Notes: generated by a model from the letters alone, not told the origin. A stretch of 64,000 nt of DNA from Miltochrista miniata (GCA_933228765.1 OW121760.1:26474314-26538313), one strand, 5' to 3'; positions 32,690 to 43,505 are shown, counted from the stretch's first letter. Made by a program: numbers and translations.

Positions 32690-34131
32690 ATGAAATCAGA
32701 TCTATGGCCGCAAGCCATTTGTAATAAATTGATATAAGATTTATGGAAATCCTATTATTAAAGTAGGTCTTCAATTTTGTCATAAATATTTTCGAAGAAA
32801 CTTAAGTTTTTCAAAAGATTCTGTTTAAAAATACAAAAGGTTTTGGCAGCAAAAGCCTTTTGGCAGAAAGAACCTTGTCAGCTTTTTCAAAATGTAGCAG
32901 GGATTCGAATTGTCGGATCTCCCCGTTTTTGTTTAGGTTGACGAACCCAGGACTATGATTTTACAATAGTGGGTATCAGCATATTATCTTATCAAGGCAA
33001 TTTGTCGCCAAAACGTGTCTATCAACCTCTTAGGTTATACTGACCGAAATCTCTTTTAATGCTGTCCCTATATAAAATACGAAGCAAGGATGATTGTTTC
33101 TATCATCCTCGTAAATTAACCTCTGATCTGTGAAGAAATTTACACTTGGTCAGGACCAGTGTTAGGTAATAAGAAATAACTCACCTATTTCCATCATCCT
33201 TATCTGGTTTAGTGGAAGTCGGCTTCTTTTACTCCACTTACGACAATGCACGTGGCGTCGCGATTGCCCTTATTTGAAGTTCGAGCTAAATGATCTGGAA
33301 CTGTAGCTATTTGACGTACCTAATACAGTAACTGGAGCTCAGAGCGCGCTTCTGAAATACTCCACTTGGAATTAGCTCACTTTCCAAGGATGGAGGATTC
33401 ATTTCTATCAAGAAACCAAACTAAAAGAAATAGTATTATGTTACGTACCTAAAATTTAAGTACTACTTTCATGGTGAACATTTAGTTATTACTTTGACAC
33501 ACTCGTACGTATTCAGAAACTTGGGATGATTACGATTTTACCCATAATAGGCCATATTTTTACATGTATAGGAACATCTAGTAATTAATGTGCCTTTATG
33601 TGGGTAGGTATAAAAATATTTTGAAAATATTTTCTATATTCGGCGGTACTTACGCTGTACATACACGAAGCAAATAATATCTAAAAAAAAAGTATTAGTA
33701 CCTATGAATACAATCTATAAAATCAGTTTGATATTAGCTGTAACTAAAGATATTAAATGAAAGAAACTGCAACCTCGAAAGGTTTACGTGCTATTTTAAA
33801 ATAATAGGTTATTTCACGTTATGACGTATCACACTCATATGTGATCGTAAAAATATGAAGTAAAAACATACCTGAGACTTAAACGAACGGTCAAACCGTT
33901 AAATATGTCTGTAGGTTCACTTACTTCAATCACAAGTCACTTGTTTTAGATTCACTGTATATTCAAACGAACGGCAAAGCCGTTAAATAATTATTTCTGT
34001 AAATTCACTTACTTCATCCCAAGTCACTTTTTATAACTTTATACCTTTACTAGGTATATAACTAGTAACTAGAAAAAATAAATGCACTAGCAGGTGTTCC
34101 TGCTATAACCTTTTGCTACGGGAATCAAAAC
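32690..34131. other. DIRS 5' region, non-coding
   Basis: No frame was recognised. Two tandem copies of a ~74-bp unit with AAACGAACGG...CCGTTAAAT hairpins lie at about 33882-34032. Confidence 0.5.
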
Positions 34132-34281
34132 GCCAATGAGGACAAAGTGGACGCCATGTTCTTTATAAGTTCACAGGTGGCGCCCCCTACTGGTGAGTCG
34201 ACGGAAATACGTCATCAAACATGAGTAAGATAAGCCTACGGGTAACGGATATGCCTATCTCATTATATAAGCTTCGAATTA
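34132..34281 (-). repeat. DIRS right inverted terminal repeat
   Basis: Reverse complement of 28883-29032. It is followed by the 15-base right extremity CGGTCAAGTACTTTT ending at 34296. Confidence 0.92.
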
Positions 34282-35424
34282 CGGTCAAGTACTTTTAATA
34301 CGCATTTATTTGAGAGATGATTTTGTCGGTAGAGTCAAATCTCTTTCTGCCAAGCAATTTCTTTAGGTTCGGGGACAAGAAATAATCACTCGGTGCTAAA
34401 TCTGCAGAATAGGGTAGGTGAGGGAGCAATTCGTCTCCCAGGTCTCGGATTTTTGCCATAGAAACTGCACATGTGTGCACCCTTGGTTTTTCCTCATGGA
34501 AAAGACTTTTTTTCTTGGCCAAATGCGATTGTTTATTATTCAATTCCTTATTCAATCGACCCAATAAGTTGGTAGAATATTTGCCATTGATTGTTTTCCC
34601 CTTTTGAGGGTAGTCAATGTGGATTATACCGCGTGCATCCCGAAAAACGGTCGCCATGACATTACTGACTGACAAATCAACATTTTCCTCCCTTGGCGCT
34701 GATTCCCCTCGAGAAACCTACTGTTTTGACTGCTGTTTGGTCTCTGGTGTATTGTGTTGGATACATGTTTCGTCCACGGTTACGAATTGGTGCAAAAACT
34801 CGTCCATATTGCGGTTGAACAACGTCAAACACTCCTGCGAAATTGTTACACGGTTGCGTTTGTGGTCGATTAGCAAATGCGGCACCCATCTTGCGGAAAG
34901 CTTTCTCATACCCAAGTGTTCATTCAAAATTGAAACCACTGTGCCATGTGAGATGCCTATGGCTTCCACAATCTCTCTCACTTTCAATCTCCGATCGGCT
35001 AAAACCATATCGTGGATTTTTTCTATGGTTTCGGATGTAGAGACCTCAAATGAACGTTCAGAACGTTCCGCATCTTCCGTGCTTGTACGACCACATCTGA
35101 ATTCGGTGAACCACTTTTTTACCATGGAAAAAGATGGCGCAGAGTCCCCATAATACTTATCAAGCTTAGTCTTGGTTTGAGTGATGGTTTTTTTCCGCAA
35201 AAAATAAGGCTTAATAAGCACACGAAATTCACATTTTTCCATTTTCTTCTCAAAAAGCGCGCTAGTCTGTTATAAACAACTGTCAAACACAAACAAAATG
35301 ACGTAGCTTGTCTAAATTTTGACAGAAGTCAACTGACAGTTGCCCGTTGACAGAAGCAGAGTTTCCATTTCAATAAAGTGGCGGGAAATTAAAAAAGTCA
35401 CGGACTTATTGATCAGCCCTCGTA

Positions 35425-36051
35425 TTTATGTTTTTCTTTCAGAATTTTTTTCAGACTGGAATTATACCAAGGTGGATAAGTAGATGGGTGAATAATTTTG
35501 AAAAGTATAAATTTATCAATTACATCATTGAGACAATTATAAAAAATACTCACTGCGTCGTCTAGTGGCTTATTATTCAGAAGGTCCTCCCATTTGCATT
35601 CATTTAGGGAACTGCTAATTCTGTCGTAATCCCCCGACTCAAAGAGCAACTTTATTCTAGGGTTAGGTGTCAACGGCATGTGATTGTGGTAATGTAGCTG
35701 AATATCCAGGGATTTGTGATGATCGTCCTCTGGAACCATGGGAGATTCACAAGTATTAACAAATATATCAGTATTACAGAACACTAAATCCAAAATTCTT
35801 CCCTTGGATATATTACGACAAGTGTTGAACTGGTTAAGATTACATTCAGAAGTGATGTCGAAAAAGTGTGCCTGTGCAGCAGATATGTCCCCCAATGGTC
35901 GAAGATGAGTATCACCAGTCACCCAATCTACGAGCGGCATGTTAAAATCACCCATTATTATTATTATATTTGCTGTATAAATTATATCAATTACATTCTT
36001 TACAGGCACATGGCACTTCATACAGTTGCCAACTCGAGGGCAACTGCCAAT
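35425..36051 (-). CDS. LINE ORF2 protein, endonuclease part (5'-truncated)
   Basis: The frame joins the reverse transcriptase part after removal of the mariner. IIMGDFNMPLVDWV is the central apurinic endonuclease motif (Gly-Asp-Phe-Asn). RILDLVFCNTD and a His near PEDDHHKSLD correspond to the later motifs of the fold. PWYNSSLKKILKEKHKY is the usual linker. The N-terminal third is missing; upstream sequence is open but not recognisably endonuclease. The domain would nick target DNA. Confidence 0.82.
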
Positions 36052-36129
36052 TAGTCTTATGGACTGTGAAGCTCGGTTTCCACCGCGAGCTGAGTGGATT
36101 AATGAATTAGTACAACTTATATCCTAAGT

Positions 36130-36414
36130 AATAAATAAATAATAATAATTAATAAATAAATATTCACGGAAATTTTCACACAACGCTATCTGATCCCAAA
36201 GTAAGCTATGAATAACCTGCTTGTGTTATGGGTATCAGACCACGGATATTAATACTTATATACTTTTTAAATACATACATATTATACATAGAAACACCCG
36301 ACTCTTGAGACAATCATTTATGGGTCACACAAATATTTGTCTCCGGTGGAAATCGAACCCACGACCTCCAGCGCCGCAGGCGGTATCACTACCTACCGAC
36401 TGCGCCACGGAGGC
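36130..36414 (-). repeat. tRNA-derived SINE
   Basis: On the minus strand it begins GCCTCCGTGGCGCAGTCGGT (A box) and carries GTGGGTTCGATTTCCACC (B box) about 50 bases on. A body (AAATATTTGTGTGACCC, GTGTTTCTATG) and an (AATA)n tail at 36128-36160 follow. The acceptor-stem ends nearly pair. It is a retroposon head, not a functional tRNA. Confidence 0.8.
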
Positions 36415-37029
36415 AGTCAATCAAAAAAAAAAGTATTAAGTCAAAATACAATCAAAAAAGTACTAAGGTAAAAGTCAAAGTAAAAAAAAATAAAAAAACG
36501 TATTAAGTACTTGTTTTTCCACCATCGCTCCACAGTTCAGTGGTGTGAAGTCAGATGATGTTCTAATGCGCCTGTTCAGGTGGCGGTGGAAATCCTATTC
36601 GAATAAAAACGCAATCCAGATCGAATGAAAATCCTCTAAAAATTAAGAACAACTGAGGAATCGCTTAATGAACTGCCGTATTTTATCAGATGTTTAAAAT
36701 TTCTCGCTGAACAATTTTATCACATTCATTGCCGCTCTTTTAGCAGCCTCGTGTGAAACGAATACTGGCATACTTGAGGCGTTCTTACTCCTTGTAACGT
36801 TCCATTATAATGCCACATACTGTATCTTTAAGTAAATTTCTACAGGCGGTATTGTGTTCGAATTATATTCGCTGTCGAATAACATATTTATATATTAAAA
36901 GCTATTTAGTTTCTCGTGCAATGTAATACAAAAGGTGTTAGTAGTTAGTATACTTAGGTTTTTCTTTATACCAGTATGATGTCAAATACCTGTTAAGTAA
37001 GTATACGACTCATCTAATCGAAGGTAGTC
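36415..37029. other. Intergenic, nothing recognised
   Basis: AT-rich, no gene or repeat identified. Confidence 0.35.
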
Positions 37030-37258
37030 ATCCTAGCACCGTAGCGCCGTAGCGTACGGGCGTTTGCAACACCAGAGGTGTTACACTACTTACGCTCGCG
37101 GCAGTGGTAGCCGTAGGTCTTTTGGGAGTCCTGGGACATCCTTCCGAGGGCTTACCCGGGGCTCCCAACCGTTGGCTGTTGGGCAGGATACGTGCGGATT
37201 TTTAGTCGGTAAGAGTTCGGCATAGCATTAATGAAAGATTATCCCTCATGTTAAAAAA
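37030..37258 (+). mobile_element. R1-like LINE 3' end with poly(A), plus a second repeat fragment
   Basis: 37116-37258 is the R1-like 3' UTR in plus orientation, ending CCCTCATGTT + A(9). 37064-37112 carries GCAACACCAGAGGTGTTACAC, a fragment of the repeat at 46660. Confidence 0.6.
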
Positions 37259-38808
37259 AAATTTACTCTCGCGATAGCGAGGTTAAGAATTTAGCGTATA
37301 GCAAAAAAAGGCTTAAAAGCTAAAGAAATGTTTTTAATAGTAAGAAGGTTGTGCTATGTTTTCATGATGTTGATTGGTTGGTAGGTATGTGGTGTTGTAG
37401 TAAAATAAACTCTAGGTACGAAAGTACGAAATAAAAGAGTTTGCATTAAATTTGAACTAATATAATTCTTCACAGGGCACAAATAAAAATGTCAAACACA
37501 TATCGCGCTATAAATTTATATGCAACTATAATATAGTTAACTGGGGCATAAATATTTGTGCCATCAACTCTGGCGATCTTGTGCCCGTTCGCGTGGAAAC
37601 TCACGACGTTGCATATAATACACGAGCATGTTAGAGGAGGTATTCTAAAAGTATTCGACATTCTTTCGATAAGGGCGTAGAAATAGTTCATGGAATTTCA
37701 AAAGGTTTCACTGATATTTTTTATACTGGGCAAAGCTGACAGGCACAATCTATTCTTTCACGCTCTTATCCCTGAACGTATCTGTTAAAATTTGGTACAA
37801 GAGAGAGAGTTCATTATTGTCTACAATAATCGATCAATCAAATCAAAAATTAATATTAATAATGTTTTATTTTGTATAACAAAATTACAGTGTGTGCACA
37901 TTTTAATGGACGTCTTCTTTTAGGTATAACAATGCCTGTAATAGAAGACGTTTTGTGATACAAAATAAAAAAAAAATACATTTTTTTTATTGATACAATA
38001 GGACACAGGCTACTTTTTATTTACAGCATAAGTTTCCATGAGAGGAGTGAGTAGGGACGGAATTCCGAGTTGCGAGCGCCTTCTAGTTAAATAATTACCA
38101 GGAATTGGGTAGGCAGTTTTAGTTGCATAAAATAACATGATCAGCGGTACTATTGATTCCATTTGCAGTAGGCCAACAACAAAGTGAATTACCCACTAGT
38201 ATGCAAATTGCCTCATTAATTTGTCAATGACACAAAACCATTTTGTAAAACGATGACAAAGACTGAATGTCTATTGGATAAACTGTTTGGATAAACAGAA
38301 TCGATATTAGCTAATAAATTTTATATTGGAAACTAGATACAGAAAGAACCAGGTATGCAGAAAGAGTTCCGTTGAAAGAAACGGCTGAAAATCTCGATTG
38401 TCGTATGATAGCCCCTTAAATATTCCTTACTTTCTGTTTTTAGTAGGTACTTTTTATTACAGCGTATAAAAAATCGACTGACAAACTATCACGGTTCTTT
38501 AGGTGCTGCAAGGTGACAGACAGACACAGGAATCTCAGTAATGAGGTCCGGAGTTGAGGAACCCTAAAATTATGAAAATGTTATCAATCTGAGGCTGCGC
38601 TTGGGACTCCTGGCCTTAGCCAGATGGTAGAACACCACACCGTGGTGTTTTAGCTGTGGGAATCCGACACAGCATCAATGCGGATTTTCACTTGTTCTGC
38701 AAAAATAAAAGTCGTCTTTTAAGCTAAGTAAGTACGTGATTTACTTTTACAATTTTACTTCCACATAATTTAATAGACTTTTATAATTTTACCTTGACAT
38801 AATTTAAT
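37259..38808. other. Intergenic; foldback at 37865-37970
   Basis: No gene seen. TTTTATTTTGTAT...ACGTCTTCTTTTA pairs with TAATAGAAGACGTTTTGTG... in a ~32-bp imperfect stem with a 25-base bulge on one side. Confidence 0.45.
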
Positions 38809-38810
38809 AA

Positions 38811-39180
38811 ATACATACATACATAATGGTCACGCCTTTATCCCCGAAGGGGTAGGCAGAGGCATATTATATGCCCACATTTCACCTTTGTATAATTTGT
38901 CCCACGTAATAGGTGGTGAGCCGTATTGCCGTGTTTAAATGGACAGGCGCAGGTTGTGACTGCCTGCTGTTGAAATAAAGCTTTCAACTTAGCTTAACGA
39001 CTGCCATTTTACTGGCAACCGGGACCAACGGCTTAACGTGCCTTCCAAAGCACGGAAATGCTCAAATAAATGTCACAAAGTGATCACATGGATGGTCACC
39101 CATCCATGGACCGGCCATAGTGAATGTTGCTTACTGCAGTGATCGTTAACAGAACACTGAGTCCGCGGGGCCACGAGCGC
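38811..39180 (-). repeat. SINE with 5S rRNA-like head, uninterrupted copy
   Basis: The minus strand starts GCGCTCGTGGCC. CGATCACTGCAGTAAGCAA lies at 39145-39127 and GGATGGGTGACC at 39105-39094, in the order and about the spacing of the 5S internal promoter. The tail GATAAAGGCGTGACC + (ATGT)n is at 38811-38850. It serves as reference for the copies at 8966 and 9861. Confidence 0.8.
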
Positions 39181-39273
39181 TTCTCAATTTTAAGTATTTA
39201 TATTTTAGGCACCCCTTGCAGGGGTGACGCACCGCTTCGTGAGGCAAGTTTAAGCGATGGAATTCCCAAAGTA

Positions 39274-40344
39274 TCCATACTAATATTATAAAGCTGAAGA
39301 GTTTGTTTGTTTGTTTGTTTGAACGCTAGGATCTCAGGAACTACTGGTTGGACTTCGGAAATTCTTTTACAGTTTGATATTCCATCTATTGAGGATGGCT
39401 ATAGGCTATATAACATCACGCTAAGACGAATAGGAGCGGAGCAGCAATCAAGAATGTTTTGAAAACGGGGAATATTTTTTACCGTCTGAGAGCTTCCGAA
39501 GCGTACGCTGCATAAATAGTTAAACTTACGTAAAAATTGTGTACTACAAAATTGTTTCTCTTAAAAAGTTCTAAAAAAAAGTCCGCGACAGCATATGTCT
39601 ATCTTTTAAGGTTTGCTCACAATAACCTAATTTGTCTATCTCTTAAGGTCCGCTCACAATATTTTAAAACTGAAGAGTTTGTTTGTGCTAGGATCTCAGA
39701 AACTACTGGTTGCATTTCAAAAATAATTTTACAGTTTAATAGTCAATTTATTGAGGATGGTTAATGACAATATACCATCACGCTAAGACGAGTAGTGGTG
39801 GAGCAGCCATGAATAATGTTTTTAGAACGGGGAAAAATTCTTTCTTCTCAGAGCTTCATTGGGTACACTGCGTAAATGATTAAAGTTACGTAAAAATTGT
39901 GTATTATAAAACTGTTCCTCTTAAAAAGTTATAAATAAAAGTCCTTAACAGCATTTTATTATGCCTATCTTTTACGGTTCGCTTACAATAACCCTCTTAA
40001 CAAGTTTTAAAATATGAGCGAGGCGACGACGGCAATAATCGTGGTCTGCAGTAGTAGCCAGTCAAATGAACGATAAAAACCGGTCAAGTGCGAGTCGGAT
40101 CCGTACCAAAAAAGGACGGGCGGAAGTAAATGCGACGGAAAACATTATATTACTTTACATATCAATACCACGCCTCTCTCCTTCTCACTCTCATGTGACG
40201 CAACCGAAGTTGTGCAGGTCAGCTCTAATGAACATAAGCGACGGAGTTAGTGCGACGGGAAACATTATATCACTAAATATTTATACCACATTTCTCTCTT
40301 TCTGACTCCCATGTGACGCAAACGAAGTTGCGCGGGTCAGCTAG
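39274..40344 (+). mobile_element. Helitron-like element with internal tandem repeats
   Basis: Starts TCCATACTAATATTATAAAG after A (39273) and ends GAAGTTGCGCGGGTCAGCTAG-type sequence before T (40345), with a GCAAACGAAGTTGC hairpin near the end. Inside, a 376-base unit occurs twice (from 39294 and 39670) and a ~120-base unit twice (about 40126-40245 and 40246-40344). A repeat Z fragment starts at 40077. Treating it as one element is an inference. Confidence 0.55.
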
Positions 40345-40613
40345 TCTTTAATATTGCTGTTGCGTGACTCATAGGTAAATAAACTAGTTGGGAAATATGT
40401 TTATATTCTAACATCTTCAACTAGTTGTTTATGAAGTCAGTAATATAAACTATTGTGAGAATGTCGTTTACTAATCACCATAAATTAGGAAGTTACAAAA
40501 GAGCTGTTGTTTTGTTATTGTTCATTATGTCAAATATGAACTCAGCTTCAAATAGCTGAAATTTAGTGAATGACTAAATATTTGTCTCGGGAGTGTGTTT
40601 CTTTATAACATAA
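40345..40613. other. Short intergenic spacer
   Basis: No feature recognised. Confidence 0.3.
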
Positions 40614-41185
40614 CTAGCTGACCCTCGCAACTTCGTTTACGTCACATAAGGTTTGTGAATGGAGAGGTCCTTCTTCATCAGACTCATCAAGCAGCGTGTG
40701 TAACGGCCCTGTTTGCTTAATCATAAAAGAGCTTAAAGATTAAGGCTATTCTAAAACAATTCAGTATCCGCCTTCGGCGCGGACTGAATTATTTTACAAT
40801 AGTCTTAATCATTAAGCTCTTTTATGATTAAGCCAACACGCCCGTTTAGAATTACCCTCGCATTCAAAGAAACCCTTGAATTCTAGGTTTTGCGAAAGTT
40901 GAGATGCCTTTAACTCCTGAACTACAAAACCCTCAACATTGAAACTTGTGTGAAACAATTCTTGAAGTACTTCCTTTATAACACTGAAAAAAATTTTGGA
41001 ATCGCATCACGCGTTGAGAAATTACAACTGAAAAACCATTTTATCTTTCATCCCCTCTCCCGCAGGAACCGCGCAAAACTTTGGGATCAAAAGTATCCTA
41101 GAACCTTCCTCGGACTATAAGCTTCAAGTGTACCAAGTATCACTTAAATCGGTTCAGTAGTTTCGGCATGATACTTATTCGGGAT

Positions 41186-41232
<47 letters not shown>

Positions 41233-41354
41233 TGAAAAGTTTAAATTACATTTTGGGCTTCAGTATCGATTAGAGAACGCCCTCCAATTAAAATTTTCAA
41301 AATATCTTCCATGTACAGACTCTCGACCCTCAACAGTTTTATTATATGTATAGA
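40614..41354 (-). mobile_element. Helitron-like non-autonomous element (family H3)
   Basis: Minus-strand ends are TCTATACATATAATAAAACTG-like (5') and ACGAAGTTGCGAGGGTCAGCTAG-like (3'). Host A (40613) and T (41355) flank it. A CGCAACTTCGTTTACG hairpin lies near the 3' end. It contains a 117-bp near-palindrome (40716-40832) and a (CAGA)n run at 41184-41231. About 740 bp, matching 62628-63351. Confidence 0.8.
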
Positions 41355-43364
41355 TATGTATTTAGAAAAACAAGTACGTTGTCCTATACTTATAACACAA
41401 ACAGGTGCATCCTAGCTAACAATATAATTAGGTTCACTGTAAAAAAGATGTTCGTGAATCTCCTACAATATGACCTAAAACTAAACGCTTTCAAATCGAA
41501 CACCACTGAAATACGGTACCCAAAAACGCGTTATCATTTTTACAACTTTTATGTATGTGCGTTGAAACGATGAAATCTTTGAAGAATGCCGAGCAAAGGT
41601 TACCTAAAGCCGTCAATGAAAGGTTTTTTTATAGAGGTTTTATCTTCACTTGAATTGTCGAGCATAATGATCCATTGGAACTGTAGAGCAACGCGACCAG
41701 TACAAGGGGAGTAGACATAGTATGTTTGCTCTATACATATCTGTGTGTCATATTATGTTGCGGGGAGGAATCGTATTCATAAACACCACTACAAAAACTA
41801 CACGAAACAATTAAAACAGATATAAATAAATATATATATGAAAGAATAATATATAAGATGAAAGAATCATCTAGCCCAAATTAAGCAAAAATTAACTTTT
41901 GCTATGGGATTTAGACGAATGATGTTGAGTCATCGTTCCGAGGGCTAACCCAGTGCTCCTGTCATTATAGTTGACGGACGTGTTGAGTTGAACATTTTAG
42001 CTTAGCATTATTGGTCACACGCACGCATTCAAGCTGGAGTCTCCGCCCTGTGCTACCACCAAGGACCGCGAGGCCAGTCTATAAAACAATACACTCATAA
42101 TTCTAGACACAAACATCTAAAATTTGTTATACAATTTGGAGTATGTCCTGACAGAGGGGAATGTATTCGTATGGCGGCTCCCCTCCGATAAACTCAGAGG
42201 TCTTGTTGCTCTATGGTCAAGCACAATGATCCATTGGAACCCAGATGTGAGACGTAAATTTACCAGAAAGTGTAGGTTCTATTATAGTGCTTTTTATAGC
42301 CGTAGGTATTAAAGTTTTTAATGAGCCTTTTTATGATTATGTCTTGCTAGTCTTTGACTTTTAATAGTGTTCGATAAGACTGGTATGACTGTGTGAGGTT
42401 ATATTAGGTTGGATATAATTGTACCGTCGTGCTTTTTGAGTCATCCACTTTTTGAGATTAACAAAAAATATCTCACAAGGTTACAGAAAAGCACACATCC
42501 GCAGGGCAGCTTGTGGCGAGCTGAATGTGCGTGGCTACACATCGGTACCGATTCCTCAGAGTTTAGTTGTACTTTTTCACCGGTTAGCCCATTAAATAAT
42601 GGGCTAATGGGAGGGCGCTACTCCCGCCGGAAGTGCAGCAAATCTCTACTCTGCCGCGATGGCGAAACCGGCGCCGCACCGCTCGACACCCCTAGCCGCT
42701 CACACCGGTGTTGCCCTATGTCGCCTTACAGGCAGGCTTGCATGCCTATGGCGATTGTATAGGAGGCCTATCTAGTGAGTTGGCGAGTCACCGTCGGCCA
42801 ATGTTTTAATAATAAGATATTGAAATGGCAGACGCCGTCTGCATCCATAGATCAAATCACCAATCCATTTTAAACTCCAATTCAATAGTCCATTTTGCAG
42901 ATAGCATATTTTACAATAGTTTTGCTCCATTGTCGTTCTTCTACATAAGGCGGGTGTGAATTGTCTGCAGAGGGGGTCCCATTTCCCATTATATTAAAAA
43001 TATCTAAGGGCCTCTGCGTGTTGGACCAATATGTCCCCATGTAAGCCTACCAAAAGACCCGGTATCTTCAATTCAAAGAAGATACCCGAGAAAAGAAGAG
43101 ACTTAGCCGCTCAATCCAGCTTGGTGGCGTGTTCACGCCGACGTATCCCTTAGCCGTGCCCACGCCTATAGAACAAATTAAAAACATAATAAATAATTTT
43201 CAGAACAAGAGCATACTTGTGACTTTTCTGTTATAGTACCATGGTGTGGATTTAAAGCGACTGACACATTAGAGTGCTAGTAATGCTTTATGTTAGACTT
43301 GCTGTTTCCTGCGGCTTCGGCGACCGCGTAGGAGTCGTTATCGCGTAAAATCATAACCCTCCTT
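41355..43364. other. Unassigned stretch, partly GC-richer
   Basis: 42480-42790 is richer in GC and may be a decayed LINE piece, but no motif is recognised. ATGATCCATTGGAAC occurs at 41667 and 42226 in a longer shared block. Confidence 0.35.
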
Positions 43365-43505
43365 TTGCGCAGTCGGTTAAAAAGAAACCTATGTCCTTCC
43401 CAGGGCCTCGAACTATCCCTATACCAAATTTCATCGCAATCGCTTCAGCCGTTTAGGACTGAAAGCGTCAGACAGACAGTTACTTTCGCATTTATAACAT
43501 TAGTA
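43365..43505. repeat. Fragment of a CAGACAGA-containing dispersed repeat
   Basis: TTCATCGCAATCGCTTCAGC, GTCAGACAGACAG and GCATTTATAACATTAGTA form a 3'-to-5' Helitron-like or SINE end. Family not resolved. Confidence 0.4.

Larger units (their letters stand above)
28840..34296 (-). mobile_element. DIRS-type tyrosine-recombinase retrotransposon inside the mariner
   Basis: 5457 bp. It has 150-bp inverted terminal repeats (28883-29032 and 34132-34281) that I find identical by eye. The extreme ends differ: 43 bases on the left, 15 on the right. An internal complementary region at 29060-29159 is the exact reverse complement of the left end joined through TATT to that of the right end. Split inverted ends plus such a region define DIRS elements. 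RT and RNase H traces lie on the minus strand. AATA (28836-28839, 34297-34300) flanks the insert. Confidence 0.88.
28735..35242 (-). pseudogene. Mariner transposase, interrupted
   Basis: Starts at 35242 (MEKCEFRVLIKPYFLRKK); the helix-turn-helix region includes IVEAIGISHGTVVSILNEH. The first catalytic Asp is in VTVDETCIQHNTPETK. TAG replaces the expected Trp after QQSKQ (about 34719). The second catalytic region reads FHEEKPRVHT where the family has an Asp, so that residue appears lost. The third is SADLAPSDYFL. The frame reaches QINAY at the DIRS insertion and resumes beyond it as FHDLDKSFF, ending GDYVDK at 28735. The protein is inactive in at least three ways. Confidence 0.88.
28670..35422 (-). 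mobile_element. Mariner transposon (DD34D type) inserted in the LINE
   Basis: The ends CGAGGGCGGGTCAATAAGTC (28670) and, on the other strand, CGAGGGCTGATCAATAAGTC (35422) form inverted repeats of about 31 bp. TA duplications flank them (28668-28669, 35423-35424). The transposase gene is on the minus strand and is itself split by a DIRS element at 28840-34296. Confidence 0.92.
26468..36051 (-). mobile_element. Jockey/CR1-type LINE, 5'-truncated, split by the mariner
   Basis: The element runs on the minus strand from endonuclease (36051-35425) to reverse transcriptase (28667-26765) and ends in an (AAAAT)n-type tail at 26468-26497. The two parts join in frame if 28670-35422 and one TA are removed: LKEKHKY continues into LRKFQNYANN. 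The 5' end is truncated within the endonuclease. Confidence 0.88.

Noticed and set aside
28861..34300. piggyBac reading of the 5.4-kb insert, because TTAA lies near both ends
   Set aside because: The bases outside the TTAA on the left are not mariner sequence, and the internal complementary region includes them. The true borders are 28840 and 34296, and the RT/RNase H traces fit DIRS.
34617..35153. 178-residue plus-strand frame
   Set aside because: Antisense shadow of the mariner transposase N-terminal half.
36336..36414. Functional tRNA gene
   Set aside because: A and B boxes are present, but the acceptor stem is imperfect and the sequence continues into a SINE body and A/T tail.
39094..39182. 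Real 5S rRNA gene
   Set aside because: Only the internal promoter region is similar; the ends do not pair and the unit continues into a SINE body.
41184..41231. Possible CRISPR-like array
   Set aside because: Plain (CAGA)n microsatellite inside a Helitron-like element; no spacers.
42409..42762. 117-residue plus-strand frame in GC-richer DNA
   Set aside because: No motif, no homologous family recalled, no splice or promoter context; left as unassigned.
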